Positions 11,922-24,102 of a stretch of 64,000 nucleotides of DNA are shown here, piece by piece. Both the position numbers and the translations under genes were made by a program. Source of the DNA: Symsagittifera roscoffensis. Taxonomy: Eukaryota; Xenacoelomorpha; Acoela; Convolutidae. The stretch's first letter is position 1, and each line of letters opens with the position of its first letter. A model generated the notes under the pieces. The model was not told the DNA's origin. It ran no database searches and saw only the letters and a list, made by a program, of their open reading frames with translations. Where the stretch lies: positions 27,640,303 through 27,704,302 of the forward strand of contig NC_087069.1 in the NCBI RefSeq assembly GCF_963678635.1. The letters run 5' to 3'.

Positions 11922-12461
11922 TCTACTTCTCATGGATTTTTCAACAATTTTGATATCGTTTGTAGTGTTCATTCACATTCGTCCACGGGTAATATTTGTC
12001 GTAATAATCAATCAGAAAGAAGTATTCACAGATTTTTAAAAACTTTGTAGATCAGAACCAAACTATGTTTGTGAAACGTTCCGATCAAGCAGTTTTATTG
12101 AGTCTTTCCAACATAAACAATTGACACCAAGTGAAATTTTTTGTCTGGTTTATACTATTTTTTCGAAACTAAATTCAAATTTTGAAATTTCGGTCAAAAT
12201 TTTTTCCTTTTTGTTCTATTTCTAACCAGTGAAAAAAGTACTAAAATATACTTTTTTTTATCAATATGTCACTTCTTCTGTTATATTGTAATATAAACAA
12301 ATGGAAGTTTTTTAAATATGGATAATCGGTTAAACGATGTTCTGACAAATCTAGATTTTATATTTGTATCAAATTTCAAAATAGGAATCAAAATGATGTT
12401 CCTTATCTTCAATTTTTGTTTCATAGGCTCTTCTATTTTTCTGTTTTTTACTGACCGAACA

Positions 12462-12712
12462 CTATCTCTGAGTTAATTCTTCTAAATAGAAACGTTGTCG
12501 ATAATTCTGGCAGTACTTTTTTTTCTGAGATCTCCTCTCCGTTTTTAACAAAATTATTGAACTTTCTGTGTTTCTAAACGAGTGAAAACTAATGCAATCT
12601 CCATCAACATCATCTGTCCACCACTCTTTTAGTTTTTGTAGTTGTTCAACTTTAAATTCTGATGAATGTCCTTTTAAGACATTGAAAACGCTTTTGATAG
12701 AAACATTTTTTA
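12462..12712 (-). CDS. Candidate internal or terminal exon of the same unidentified gene
   Basis: A TTTGTTTCAG acceptor on the minus strand (ending at 12713) opens an exon reading KNVSIKSVFNVLKG, then LQKLKEWWTDDVDGDCISF, then a basic stretch with RRSQKKKY, to a stop at 12462. It is conserved almost perfectly in the duplicated copy at 10298-10548. No recognisable domain. The Trp pair, acidic run and basic tail are not diagnostic. Confidence 0.4.
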
Positions 12713-13388
12713 CTGAAACAAACAAAGAAACTCGAAATGTTGTATCATGTTTAATTTATTTGGTAGTATAGTAAGTCACCAGTAAAGTTTTTTCACTTAT
12801 TTAGAGTCTGGTTAGTTTTTAGGAAATTTAGGCAAAAAATTGAAAACAACCAATGAAATTCGGAAATTCCGAAAATAATGATAATGTTTTCAATTAAGTA
12901 TACATTCTTGTTGCTAATTTTGTTCAAATTAAATAAAATTTACTGAAAATTTGCTTAAAACAGCATTTAAATAAGTTTTTTTGTAACTTTTTAAACAAAT
13001 AGTGGAAAATCAATTGATAATTGTTTAGTGTTTACAGTCAATTTTGATTAAATTGTATGTTTTGTCCTCAGTTTTCCTAGCTCTAAATAACCTTTAGTGA
13101 GAAAAATTAGTTTTGAACCAATAATATTTCAATTACCAAACATACAAAACATCACAAAGCGTAACTGAGTTTTACAATTATCAACAAAAATGAAATCTCC
13201 CGAAATTTGGGACAGTTTTTTAAATTCCTTCAATGTATAGTTGACATAGGGAACTTGTTTCATTGCTTCATTCTCATTTGCAATCAAGAGTCGAATCTGA
13301 ATTTAGGGCGGCTTGTTCCTTTTTTACTTCATGACTGTGACACACACCCTCATCATGTTGTTTGTTGCTATTTCATATACTCTATTAC

Positions 13389-13699
13389 AGATGTCGAGGT
13401 CCTGATCCATATTGATTCTTTGCCTGTTTTGACTTCATATATAGGTACGAGTCAAAGGTTTCAGCATCGTGAGAAACGGTATTCCGGATTGCCGATATTG
13501 CTTCTCTTTCTTTTTCATTAAGATAGACTTGTTGAGATTTTTCAAATTGTCCCATATCATTGTTTTTTAATAGTTGAAAGCAGGGTTCAAAATAAATTTT
13601 CCCCTTATAAGTTTTTTGGAACCGAACGAATCTCCCAATTCTTGTTTGACTTTTTGAGAATTCAATATAATTGGGACTAGTATTGTTTCCTGAGTACAT
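13389..13699 (-). CDS. Candidate first exon of an unidentified gene
   Basis: An open frame of about 104 codons begins MYSGNNTSPNYIEFSKSQT and continues RIGRFVRFQKTYKG, then a charged region and MKSKQAKNQYGSG. A possible donor (GTAATAG on the minus strand, at 13388) sits three codons before the stop at 13385. Hydrophilic, Lys/Glu-rich, no signal peptide or membrane segment. I do not recognise the family. It lies 5' of the exon at 12462-12712 on the same strand, so the two may belong to one gene. A homologous stretch fused to another exon is at 11221-11721. It could be a chance open frame, but presence with the neighbouring splice sites argues for an exon. Confidence 0.4.
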
Positions 13700-15095
13700 T
13701 TCTGAAGAGCAAACTGATCAGATGAAGAGAAATGAGAGAAATGGTTTTGAGATTAAATAAAAATGGTTAAATAAATTGATTAAATAAATTAAACAAAATG
13801 AGTCTTTCAATTAACCATAAAAGGAAATAGAATTGTAATTAGAAAATTTGAGTGAAATTTCCAAAATGGAAATGTGTAGTGTAGGTGTTAGTGTTCCTAT
13901 ATAAATCCGCAATTCTCATCAAAAATCATTGTTCCGGATGGCTGCTGCTTGCAGAAAACAGAAAAATTTCGACGAACCGAGAAATACTTGTTGCTGTTAG
14001 CAGCATACAATATTAGCAATAAAACTAAGATAGTTATATTATTATCCTTATAAACTTAATTAAGCTGAAAGCGGCAGAGAACACAACCTAAATCTAACAT
14101 CAAGCTTAAAGCTATTTGTTAAAGTTTTTTGCAATAATGTCAAAAGGGAAATATATCTAGTTATGGAAATCTTATTGAGTATTTCAACTTCGCGTCAATC
14201 AGAGTAGATGATTGCAGTTTTGACTATGGTAATTGCAGTTAAAAAACTCTCTGGCTTCACTAGGTTATTGTAATTAGGTGTCAGTCAAAGAAAAATCCTT
14301 TCCACCTGTCGTTCAGATGCGCCTCTCTTCTAAAACGGTTATGTTGGCACATTGATGCGCCTCTCTTAATCTTTTGAGTCAAAAACAGATTTAGTGAACT
14401 ACCTGGTGATTTTCGGTGAACAATGCAAACAGTGCACCGCAAAACTGAGTATCAATTTCACATTATTCGTTGACATCAACAAAATCTGTCAATCGCCACT
14501 GCAGACTCGATGAATAAACGTTTTACATTGCTCGTTAAAATTCACGGTTTTCTCTGATTGCGGCCTAAAACTGCAAGTTACGGATTCTGTGACATGTAGC
14601 AAATAAATGATGCCGCTAACTAGGCCTCCTTATACGTTGATTGAAAAAAGGCAAACAAAATTGATTTCAAACATGACGCCCCGAACCTGACTCTGCTCTC
14701 ACTTTTGGATACTTTATCTGGATAGCCGAAGAGTGAAGCTCGCCCTCATAAAATTGTCAAATAAGGCTAGCTCGGTATTTTCGGTTCTGCAACCCGTTCA
14801 TGACTTTAGAATTTTCCGGGAAAGTTCACAACGTTCGTGAAAATTTTAAGAAAAAGTAAAAATCCCTGGAAACTGTAGTCCATAATGTAATGACTGTGAA
14901 GTTTTGGCTATCTTATTTCAAAAGAGTGTCCGTTATTTTCGAACTAACAAATCGCCACTGGAGTATCAGATTTTTGCCACTTTTTTTCTGATATTACCGA
15001 TCATTTAAAACTGAAGTTCAAATTCGACAAATACTTCACCGTTCTACCACACTACAAGAACAAAAGAGAAACGAAGTTGCACCACGCTGGTTGAG
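13700..15095. other. Intergenic DNA, no gene seen
   Basis: No open frame with recognisable content. A TATATAAA-like box is at about 13900. A short direct repeat GATGCGCCTCTCTT occurs near 14316 and 14354. Neither can be tied to a gene. Confidence 0.5.
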
Positions 15096-18000
15096 AATGG
15101 ACGAAGTTGTTGTTGCTTTTGTTGTTGTTGAGCATAACTACAGCCAATGCTGACAGTAATGCTCCCAGTTTAATCTTTATAATTTCCTCCTTGAGTTTCT
15201 GCAACCACTGCCATCACAATCAATTAACCAGCTGCAGTTGTTAAATTCTGAAAAGTTCACATTTATATAATTTCACATTGTTTTCAAGATTCTGTTTTTC
15301 AAGCCCGCCAATCTAGTGAAATCTACAATTTCATTCAATCTGTTTGTTTTTCTATAAGTTCTAAACGTGAATTTTCTTTATGCTTTTTCTGTTCTCGATT
15401 TACTTAATTTGAAAACCTGGTAGTTTCATCCCAATAATTCACTTTTCCTTGGTAAAAATTGATTGGACTCAGTTTTAAGACTCATTTTAGCAACCAAAAA
15501 AATGTCAATCACTTGAAAAAACTTTGGGGTGGTAACAAACTCGGCAGTTTTAATTGACTGCGGCAACTGGCGTTCTTTGTCCCAATTAATCAACGGATAG
15601 CTCGTTTTGGATTTTAACCAGACTCGACATATCACATCTTGAGAGCGCATCACAAAAAATTTCACACGCAAGAACCGGAAGAAGCAGGGATTTGTACAGG
15701 CCCAGTTTAGACGATGTTTTCAATTTGCAGGAAACATTCCTTTTCATGAGATAGAAATTACTATCAGCCTTCTTCAATCTCATTTCTATGTGTGTATGCC
15801 AGTTGAAGTTTGTTTTTAAAAAGCGCTCCTGGGTCCTTTGTCTGATTGTTCCAGGGCAGCACCTTGTAACACTAACTGAGTCTCATTTCCCTTATTTTAA
15901 TTGGATAAAATCTTGTTTACGGAGAGAGTCTTCAAAGTATCAGCAAGCAAGTAAGTGTCGCTAAATTTTAGTAAATCCGGCAGGTCTAAAGAGTAAAAGC
16001 ATACAAAACAAGTTGTCCTAGTAAAGAACCCTGTGGTACACTACTTGTTACTTCCAGCACACTGGATAAAGTTTTATCTACACGAACGAGTTGCTTTCGC
16101 CCACTAAAATAGTCAAGAAGTAAAAGTTTAAATAGGCATCCCCCTACGCCTATTTAACCAAGCTTTTCGAGAAGTTTGTAATGGAGCACTTTATCAAACG
16201 CTTTCAAAAAACTCGTGTAAAAAACGATGACCTCGCAAGAGGAATCTTCGTCTAGAACTTTTTTAAACACCAAATCTCCCTATTTGAACACTGGTTTCAT
16301 GCTGCCAGTTTAAATCTGATTGATAATTTTCTGATGTGCTTTAATTTTTCAAAAAATTTTGCTCAGAGTGATGGCCATTTGCCTACCCGTATTGTGGAAA
16401 AACATTGGTGAGAGCCTTTCCGGCACTCTAGCTTCTTCGGCATCTCTAATGTTGCTAAATTTGTTCTGAAGATTCTCCATCGAGACACTGAGTTTCGTTA
16501 ATATTAGTTTTTCTCTTGTTAAGTCTTCAATATGAGATGATTTTTTCAGTGAGAAAACAAAATGACAAAGTTCATTCATTGCGTATGTTTTTTTTTCAAT
16601 TCGATTACTGCTAATTCTTCTTGCATCCTTTTTTATTACTTTGGGTGAATTTCAAATTCTGTTCAAACTCTTGAGGTGTTCAAAGATCAGACAAGTGTCT
16701 TTTTGTTCCATAAGATTTTGCTGATATCTAAGTCTGTCACTATCGGCAGCTTCAGTTATAATCGCTCTTAGATTATCAACTTATGACTTCCTGTAGCTTT
16801 TAGGTTTTGCGAGAGATAATTATTGCTGTGTTTGCAGTCTATTTTTTAAGTTAGAGATGCTTGGAAAAATCCATGGAGAGAGGGTTTGTTTATCGCTCGT
16901 TCTTCGTGGATTAAAAACCCCTATGATATTATAAAAAAGCTGCTGCGATTCTTCTTTCATTTTATCTAGATTGGTTAACTGCTGGGCTCAAAAGGTGCAG
17001 ATTCCGTTATCCTGCTTAAGTGGAACTTGTCAGCATTGCCGAAGCTTTTTCTAGTTCTCTATGAACGGCTTCTTGTTTTTGTGCTGATATTCCACCAAAA
17101 GTTGTTTTGCATTGTGATTTGAGCAATGATAAACTTTAGGAGTCAATTCGTTTTTCTCAACATGGACAAGAGAGTTTCAATAGAGTGCACATCAAGCAGG
17201 TTAGTGGGACATGTAATAATTTCCACCGCTTGTTTTAAAAGTTTTCCATTAAATTGTTCGACAATACTTTGCTCAAACTCATCGCTACGCACTAGAGTCT
17301 CCCAATTGAAGTTTGGAGAGTTTATGTCTCAATGTGTTTGGAGAGTATTATGCAGTGAAAGGTAGAAAACGCAAGAGTCTAGTTCGTTAGCCACTGTTTT
17401 CACTCTGCATGCTACGCGCTAGTTTGGAAGGTTATGCTTTTTTCAAAAGGATCTTCACTGTTTTTAGGAGCAATAAGTGATCAACCCTGAGAATTTTTAT
17501 CAGTTTTATTTCGTCTGTTTGATCTGTAAATGATGAAATCCGTGAGCATCAGTTCAGATGTTAAAATTTGTGAGTTAGGCCAGGTTTTCCTACAAACAAT
17601 TGATGTAGAAATGGTCATATAGGTTCGCTTTTGATAGTTTTGATCTCCTTTCAATGTTAACCAATCTTCGCGTGTTGAATTGCACAATATTAGGGAAACC
17701 TAGTCAATTAATTTTGCTAGGGTTTGAAATTGCATCACATTCTACTTTCACTCCATCATTGATTATCAAGAGTTCTAACTTCTAGCTTCTCCCATGGTAC
17801 ATCTTCATCCAGTGAAGATCACCTTTTCATCAATTTTGTGAAAAAGTGATCTTTTGATTATCCCTAGCAGCTTCTCCTCTCGGCAGAGCCGGCAGTAGAT
17901 ATATGAGCAAATTCGACAGGCATTCTCGTTTCTCCTTAATTTTTGTCAAAACTACACGCGCCTCATGTTCATTTGTCACTGCAACAAGCAGATTTGGTGG

Positions 18001-18300
18001 TTTTCATCAAGCTCTCCTCGTCTCTTTAGTTACATTACATATAATACCAGTTACATTCAGTATCGCGTTTACTTCTGCGTTTATGAGGAGTAAATCCTCC
18101 TTTGGAGTTTTTTGGGTCTTCGGGTACCCTTTTAAATTCGAAAACATTGCCAGTTTTTGTGACCAGAATGTTCTTGCATTTTGGCTTTTCGGCGGCTGGA
18201 AAGATCCACCTCCTTTTTGGTGATTTAGCTTCCTAAACAGTTGATTATGTTTTCTCAACTTTCTCAAAAGTCTTGTCAAAGTGCTTCCTCAGTTTTGTCG
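15096..18300 (-). mobile_element. CR1-like non-LTR retrotransposon (LINE), degenerate
   Basis: Reading minus from about 18.3 kb: an ORF1-like remnant (17.88-18.28 kb, with RRAW-KPPNLLVAVTNEHEARVV, like the C-terminal domain of CR1 ORF1 proteins); an endonuclease start (about 17.69 kb); RT pieces at 16.35-16.58 (LSPMFFHNTGR), 16.16-16.25 (KAFDKVLHYKLLEKLG) and 16.0-16.1 (SSVPQGSLLG); then the catalytic block, LADT where FADDT is expected, so one catalytic Asp is missing; then DSNFYLMKRNV and LYKSLLLPVLACE (15.59-15.78). Many stops and frameshifts: dead. A (CAA)n-like run at 15105-15130 may be the 3' tail. Its 5' end abuts the 5' end of the plus-strand LINE at 18.4 kb. Confidence 0.75.
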
Positions 18301-18524
18301 CTAATTCTTCATGCTATTTCGTTTTCTAGATTTTGCAAGTTTGCTCCTAATTTCTTTTCTCTAAATCACTTTTTCTTTTAAATTTATCGCGTTCATTGTT
18401 CTCCACACAATTAATACACAACAAAAATGCTTTCTTACGCAGATCCCGTGTACCATTAAACGCGACATTTCATAGAGCTGAATATTCAGGCTTTAGAACT
18501 TTTTAAATAGTTTCATAAAACGAA

Positions 18525-19383
18525 ATGCCTGGGACGAGGTCGAGGTTGGCATCAAAGAATGACTCTTGCTCCGTTTGCTGCAATCATGGCGGAGAGAATT
18601 GGGTTATGTGCAAAAGCTGTCAACACTGGGTGCACAGTGGATGTGTTGGATACAGCAAGGACGACTACAAGTTTCTGGAGAGGTCAAAATGTGTTATTTT
18701 TTTTTGCGACGGATGTATTCCAGCAGCCAAGAAAATATATGTGGAAAATCAACATCTCTATCAGAGGAATTGGTTCAGCTGAAGACTTCAGTTGAGAAGG
18801 TGAAGGCCGCTATTGGTGTACTGAGCTAGCCATCGGCGCCAAATCCTGAAGCTAAGTATTCTTCGGCAGTTAATTTTATTAAATCGTCGAATGAATATGA
18901 AACAGAAATTAGATTCAGTGGTGTTCCGGAATTTAAAGTTGAAAAGGTTTTGAATGGTTCGCGCGCTCAAAATCCCACTAGGAAAGCAGTTTTTGATCAT
19001 GAAGAAGCAAACGATCTGGCAGTTATTGAAAATCTGGGTTTGAATTACGTAGGGGTATCGAGATTCCGCCGCCTAGGTAAATTTGATCCAACCAGACTCA
19101 AACCGAGACAAATATTAGTTAAGTTCTCAGATAGCTACACTGTAAAAAAAATGTTAGCGCGGTCATCAATGCTCAAATTATACGAACCAACGTATAACGG
19201 TAAAGCGTATGGCGTGTTTTTTTTTTCAATTCCCATAACAAAGAGGAACAACTGAAAGAACAGAAAATGTGATAAAAAAGAGAAGAGAAATACTAAACAA
19301 CGATAATGTAGATCCGAAGTTTGTTCTGATTAAACGTGGTACCTTGTATGTTAAGATTCAAGTTATTGATCTGGACGAGTGAC
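18525..19383 (+). pseudogene. LINE ORF1: PHD finger plus RNA-binding-type C-terminal domain
   Basis: Starts with ATG 18525. The first 64 residues hold a complete PHD-type Cys4-His-Cys3 pattern: Cys15, 18, 29, 32, His37, Cys40, 61, 64, with the Trp two before His37 as in PHD fingers. After a frame change near 18.77 kb it continues through a short coiled region (EELVQLKTSVEKVKAAI), then EIRFSGVPEF, AVIENLGLNYVGVSRFRRLG and PRQILVKFSDSYTVKKML. These match the order in CR1-type ORF1 proteins. At least one stop (18.83 kb) and further frame changes at 19.22-19.25. Function in the family: nucleic-acid chaperone and RNP formation. Confidence 0.7.
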
Positions 19384-19409
19384 TAGAAAAATCAACGTGA
19401 GAAATCAGT

Positions 19410-22184
19410 TTGTTATGTTATAATATAAGAAGCAATTACAAATCAGAAAGACGTAAAATCTTAGCAAATCAGGCTTCTATTAACACTCATGACATAAATT
19501 GTATAACAGAAATTTGGCTTACAAATGAAGTTTTAAAAAGGGGAAATATTTTTGCCTCAGTTTCAGTGTTTTTGTGCAAACAGAAAGTTAGTAGAAGGAC
19601 AAACTACCTCACACTGTGGGACAATGATTTGTGTTAATCGAGAATTTATGGCAGAGCGTTTGAATCTCGGCTATGAAGTAAACAGATCAATTTTTGCATG
19701 TACTTTATTCAAGGGAAACAAAAAAGTTCTGCTGGTTACGTGTTATTTACCACCCCCTCCAACAGCAAGTATGCCTTTACATCTAAGGATCTGCATAACT
19801 TATTCATTTTTATCAAGAAAGCCAAAACAAAATAAGATGACATTGTTATGCGCGGAGATTTCAATTTTCCTGTAATAAATTGGAATACGCTTTCATCCTG
19901 TCTACCGATTGAAACTGAAATCTTAAACCTAATCGAGCAAATCAACCTAGACCAAAAAATAGACTTTTTTGCAGCAAGTACTGGAATTTTGGACTTAATT
20001 CTTGTAAGCAATGGCATACAAGCACTTGACATATCAAAAGCAAACGTGGAACCTGAATTTTCAAATCTGACGAACCACTACCCAATTAAAAAGAAGCTGT
20101 GTGTTGAAACAAAAAGCTTATTCAAAAGAAATTTTTGCCCAGAGGTGGTGTATAGCAATTGCAAAGGTGATTATCAGAAGCTCGCTGAAACTTTGATCTT
20201 TAACAAATTTGAGCCTATTTGCTGGTCCGACCCTGATAAAATTATTGAATTGTGGTATAAATGGCTTTAAAATGCTTTACAAGAAACAATACCTAAACGA
20301 ACTGCTCATAGAGCGTTATTGCCTCCCTGGATAACCAAAAAAAACGTCAAACTACATCAAATGCTTGCAAACTGCAAGAAGAAAATATCCATAAGCTCAT
20401 ACAAAAGTACAGACTTTACAAGAATTGGTGAATACATCTAGTATTATGGACAAAACTCAGTACGAAGATAAATTAGCACAAGGAAGATCAACCTCCAATC
20501 TTTTCAAGTACTTTAAAGCCTTCAGAGAATCAAATTTACCACCCAAAAAGTTTTACAACGGATTCGCTGCTGATTGTGACAAAAATAAAGCAGATTTATT
20601 TGCAAAGTTCTTATTTTCGGTTTAGAGTAAATCCAGGTCATTCGAATTTTCTCGTGATTTGTCTGCTGATATGCAAGTTCTAAAGGAAGTAAGCATCGAA
20701 ACAAAAGAAATAATGGAAAATTGTAAAAACTTAAATGTTTACAAAAGTAAAAGACCAAATGAATAACCACCTATTTTGTTTCACAAACTCTGTATTTCTG
20801 TATCCCCTTCTCTTACACAGATATACCGAGAAACTTTGCAAAACGGCGTATATCCAAAATTTTGGAAAATTGCAACAGTGTCTGCTCTCGATAAAAAGAA
20901 CGACAAATGCGATGTATCAAATTACCGCCCAGTGTAGTTGTTTCTTCTATCGATCCCTTCCAAAATTCTTGAACGGACTTTGTTCATTAGGTTACACATT
21001 CACTATTCACAGTTTTTACACAGCTCACATTTTTGATTTAGAAGAAATCGATCGATAATTACTCAATTAATAACATTCCTTCAAAAAGTGTAGAATGGTA
21101 TTGAAAATCAAAAGGAAAAAGATGTTATATTCACTGATTATAGCAAAGCTTTCGAAAGCGTGGATCATGGTGTGCTCCTGAAAAAACTAGTTGAAACCGG
21201 TATTAGAGGTAAATTACTAAATTTACTGAAATCTTGATTTACAGATCGTAGCCAATTTGTTAGAGTTAACAACGAATTTTCTTGGGAAATTAATATATAA
21301 AGTGGAGTACCCCAGGGGAGCATTATTGCGCCATTACTTTTCCTTGTTTTTGTGAAAGATTTGCCATCGAAATCCAATTGTCTTTCCCTCCTATGTTTGC
21401 TGATGATGCGAAATTTTTAAGCATTGGAACAGAACCCAATTTGGTACAAAAAGATTTAAACGCATTTTTGAAATGGACTGAAACAAATCACATGCCTTTC
21501 AACATGGATAAAAGTGCTCATGTTTCTATCATTAGCAATGAAAAGAATTTTTATTTTGGAAATCACGTGATCAAAAAAGAGTTAAAGCAATCAGATTTAG
21601 GTTTGATACTCTCGGGTGACCTTTAATGGGACCAACACATCGAAAAAACCTGTAAGAAGGCAATAAAAGTTTTCTTCATGATCAAACGTAACGTTTCAAA
21701 GGTATATTGGACAACAAAGCTCAATCTGTATAAGTCAATGATAGCGCCATTATTAGTTTACGGAAGTCTTTGCTATGGGCTGAGCAAAAACAAAGTGGGT
21801 ATGTTAGTAAATGTACAGAAGCGCATCGTTAAGTGGATATCACCAATTGGCGGAAGCTACGAAGCTTGTCTCAAGTTTTTGGGAATATTACCGCTACCTA
21901 TGTACATTCAAGTAAACAACCTTTTGATTTTGTCCAAACTGATTTTGGGTAGATATGATAACGAACTAAATGACATGCCTTTCTACACAGATTCCGCGCG
22001 CTGTAATCTGTTTCAGACGCAGAGACCAAGAAAGAGAATCTTGGAAGAAATTTTCTTTTATCAGACATGCAGACTAGCGAATTTTGTAAAAATTGATCTG
22101 CGTCAGAAAAATGGACTGAAGAAATTGATATTACGTGTTTTCTGGAGAAGAGTTGAACAGATGCACGTGGAGAGTTGGCTGTGA
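19410..22184 (+). pseudogene. LINE ORF2: endonuclease and reverse transcriptase, broken
   Basis: Endonuclease pieces: CYNIRS start, INCITEIWLTN, then GDFNFPVINW and a catalytic-region TNHYPI (expected SDH replaced). RT pieces: FTDYSKAFESVDHGVLLKKL (about 21.12-21.19 kb), SGVPQGSIIAPLLFLVFV (21.30-21.35), then the catalytic FADDAKFLS (about 21.40), intact, then LNLYKSMIAPLLVYGSLCYG and VQKRIVKWI of the C-terminal region. Stops at about 21.23, 21.30 and 21.62 kb and frame changes mean it cannot make active enzyme. It belongs with ORF1 at 18525. Confidence 0.8.
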
Positions 22185-22276
22185 CTGCTTGATAAATAAC
22201 TGCAGAAACAAGACTAATCTATAGAACTCGCAAACTGACTGGGGTGATAGCCCCTTGTGCTGACCAGCACAGAATC

Positions 22277-22277
22277 C

Positions 22278-22356
<79 letters not shown>

Positions 22357-22377
22357 AACTACAACTACTACTACTAG
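22277..22377 (+). repeat. (CTA)n microsatellite, LINE 3' tail
   Basis: About 30 CTA units with a few CAA variants near the end. Sits directly after the LINE ORF2 3' UTR, so it is best read as the tail repeat generated during target-primed insertion, later expanded. Confidence 0.9.
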
Positions 22378-22629
22378 ATGTAAGTGACAACTGCATGAGA
22401 CACAGTGATGTATTTTTTCATTTTTTTATATTGGTTTAGCAGTTCTTGCCAACTCGAACTACTGTTCTTGTTTTAACCGGTGTCACCTAAAGGTACTTCT
22501 GAAAAACAAATCGTAAGCGTACTCACTTATTTACTGACGTGGAGTGTACCAAAGATTGGCACACTGACAACTAGTTGTATGAGAAGTAATCAACGTTGTG
22601 TTTCCGGCTTCGTTCAGTTTCTTGTCGTA

Positions 22630-23105
22630 TTTCAAGTACAAATTTTTGACTTTGACTAGATGTTTGATGTTATTTAGTCCGTCGCTGTTGAGGTGAAATC
22701 TATCAGATTTAAAGAAGCGTCTACCTTAAGTAAGGCTACTAACGCAGCGAGATTTCCACTCGACTCTTGGTTCAACTCTCGGTGAAATTCTCTCAGCTCT
22801 CGCTTGAAGACTTTTGGTCAATACACTTCCTCTCGCACGGTTTTCAATTTGTTCAGGAATACCCAGAAATAACGCTACTTTTGGTTCTACGGCAGAAGGA
22901 GTCTGCATTTTCAATCAAATTTTGGGCTTTTGGGAGTATTACTACAAGGCTGGAAACCGTTGAATAGATCGTTGCCTCCACGGAAAAGAATGATGATATG
23001 GAAACGTCCTTTGGGGTGGATAAACTCGTATGCGCGCCTTATACCGGCACCAAGGAGTGACAGGACATGAGGTTACCAGCCTGCGGAATCCGCTATCAAT
23101 AAATA
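22630..23105 (-). pseudogene. SGNH/GDSL hydrolase relic
   Basis: On the minus strand from about 23.06 kb: GAGIRRAYEFI, then HIIILFRGGNDLFNG (GGND at 22968-22979), which fits block III (G-x-N-D) of SGNH hydrolases, and later DRFHLNSDG (about 22680-22705), which fits block V (Asp-x-x-His). Between them the frame changes at least once. Block I (GDS) was not found, so the 5' part is missing or decayed. SGNH domains occur in several retroelement ORFs and in host esterases. With the LINE tail 300 bases away, a transposon origin is likely but not shown. Confidence 0.55.
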
Positions 23106-24102
23106 AATCGTCGGATCAGCTTTGAAAGAATGAAACCTTGAGTGTATAGCCATACAACGGACTTGTCTCTAAAATTGTCCAAGTGGAGGACTACCACACA
23201 AGAATCGATTCATAACAAAAAGAAACTATTTAATTAATTGATAAGTATCGACAGCTAGAACGCAGTAGTAGTGGTTGAAGGAGTAGGTTGAAACAAGGTG
23301 AAATGATTCTTTCTAAATTTGGTTCAAGTTTTAACCACGGTTCGACAAAAAACAAATTTTTAGGCACTAAGCGTGCAGGCGAATGAGCCTCAGAGAAACT
23401 CTATGGGTTTCGCTAATTGTTGAAGTAGTCATTATTGAGTTAATTTTGACATCTACTTTTATGATGTTGCGTTCTCTCGGTCGCCATTTATAACAGTAAG
23501 GGCCCATTTATTCCATCCACCCAATAGACCAAGGGAAACACACCCCCCTAAATTTAAATAACAAATTCAAGCGGTAAGGCCTGCATGTACTATACTCAAA
23601 TCTGATCGATCGGCTCAAAAGTATTACTTTTAAACAAAAAATTTATATCCCTAATTTGATTTCAGGGGGGGGGGGAGATTGTTCGTTTGGTCCACAGAAA
23701 TTCTTACGCTGATTTTAAATATCGAGGTCATCATCAAACTCCCGCCAATTTTTTATCCATGATTTCTCGTTCAAATTTGTTTTACTTTAACTTTTGCTGC
23801 TTTTGTGCTTCACATTCACAACTTTGGTCGAAACTGAGACTTGTGAAAAGAATTAGGCTCTTTTTCCTTTCCCCATCAACTTTATTGTCTAAGGGGTGGC
23901 TTTACAAGGTTGATCATGTAAATTAAATATGTTTGCCATGGTCTAGTTAGTCTGCATGTCATTTTTCATGGCAAACGGACAATGTGAACAGTAATTTGTA
24001 TTATAAAAATTTGCAGGTAGGGTGGAAAAGGAAAAAGAGCCAAGAATTATATTTCTAAACTTCCATTTTTTCCAAAATAGATTGTGAAATAAATCCACAG
24101 AA

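Larger units (their letters stand above)
11483..13642. repeat. 2,164-bp tandem duplication, unit 2
   Basis: Second copy of the unit starting at 9319. It ends at TCTCCCAATTCT (13642), after which unit 1 continues into the junction and unit 2 into the single-copy flank. Near identity and constant offset indicate a recent unequal-crossover or replication event. There is no transposon terminal structure at the ends. Confidence 0.95.
18430..22377 (+). mobile_element. CR1/L2-like LINE, nearly full length but degenerate
   Basis: In order on the plus strand: ORF1 with PHD finger (18525-19383), ORF2 with apurinic-type endonuclease (19410-20100), RT (about 20.4-21.65 kb) and C-terminal thumb region (21.68-22.18 kb), a short 3' UTR and a (CTA)n tail. 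Microsatellite tails are typical of CR1/L2-clade insertions. Multiple frameshifts and stops run through both ORFs. The two LINEs here are in opposite orientation with their 5' ends together. Confidence 0.85.

Noticed and set aside
22214-22439. Poly-Ser and poly-Leu open frames
   Set aside because: They are only translations of the (CTA)n microsatellite.
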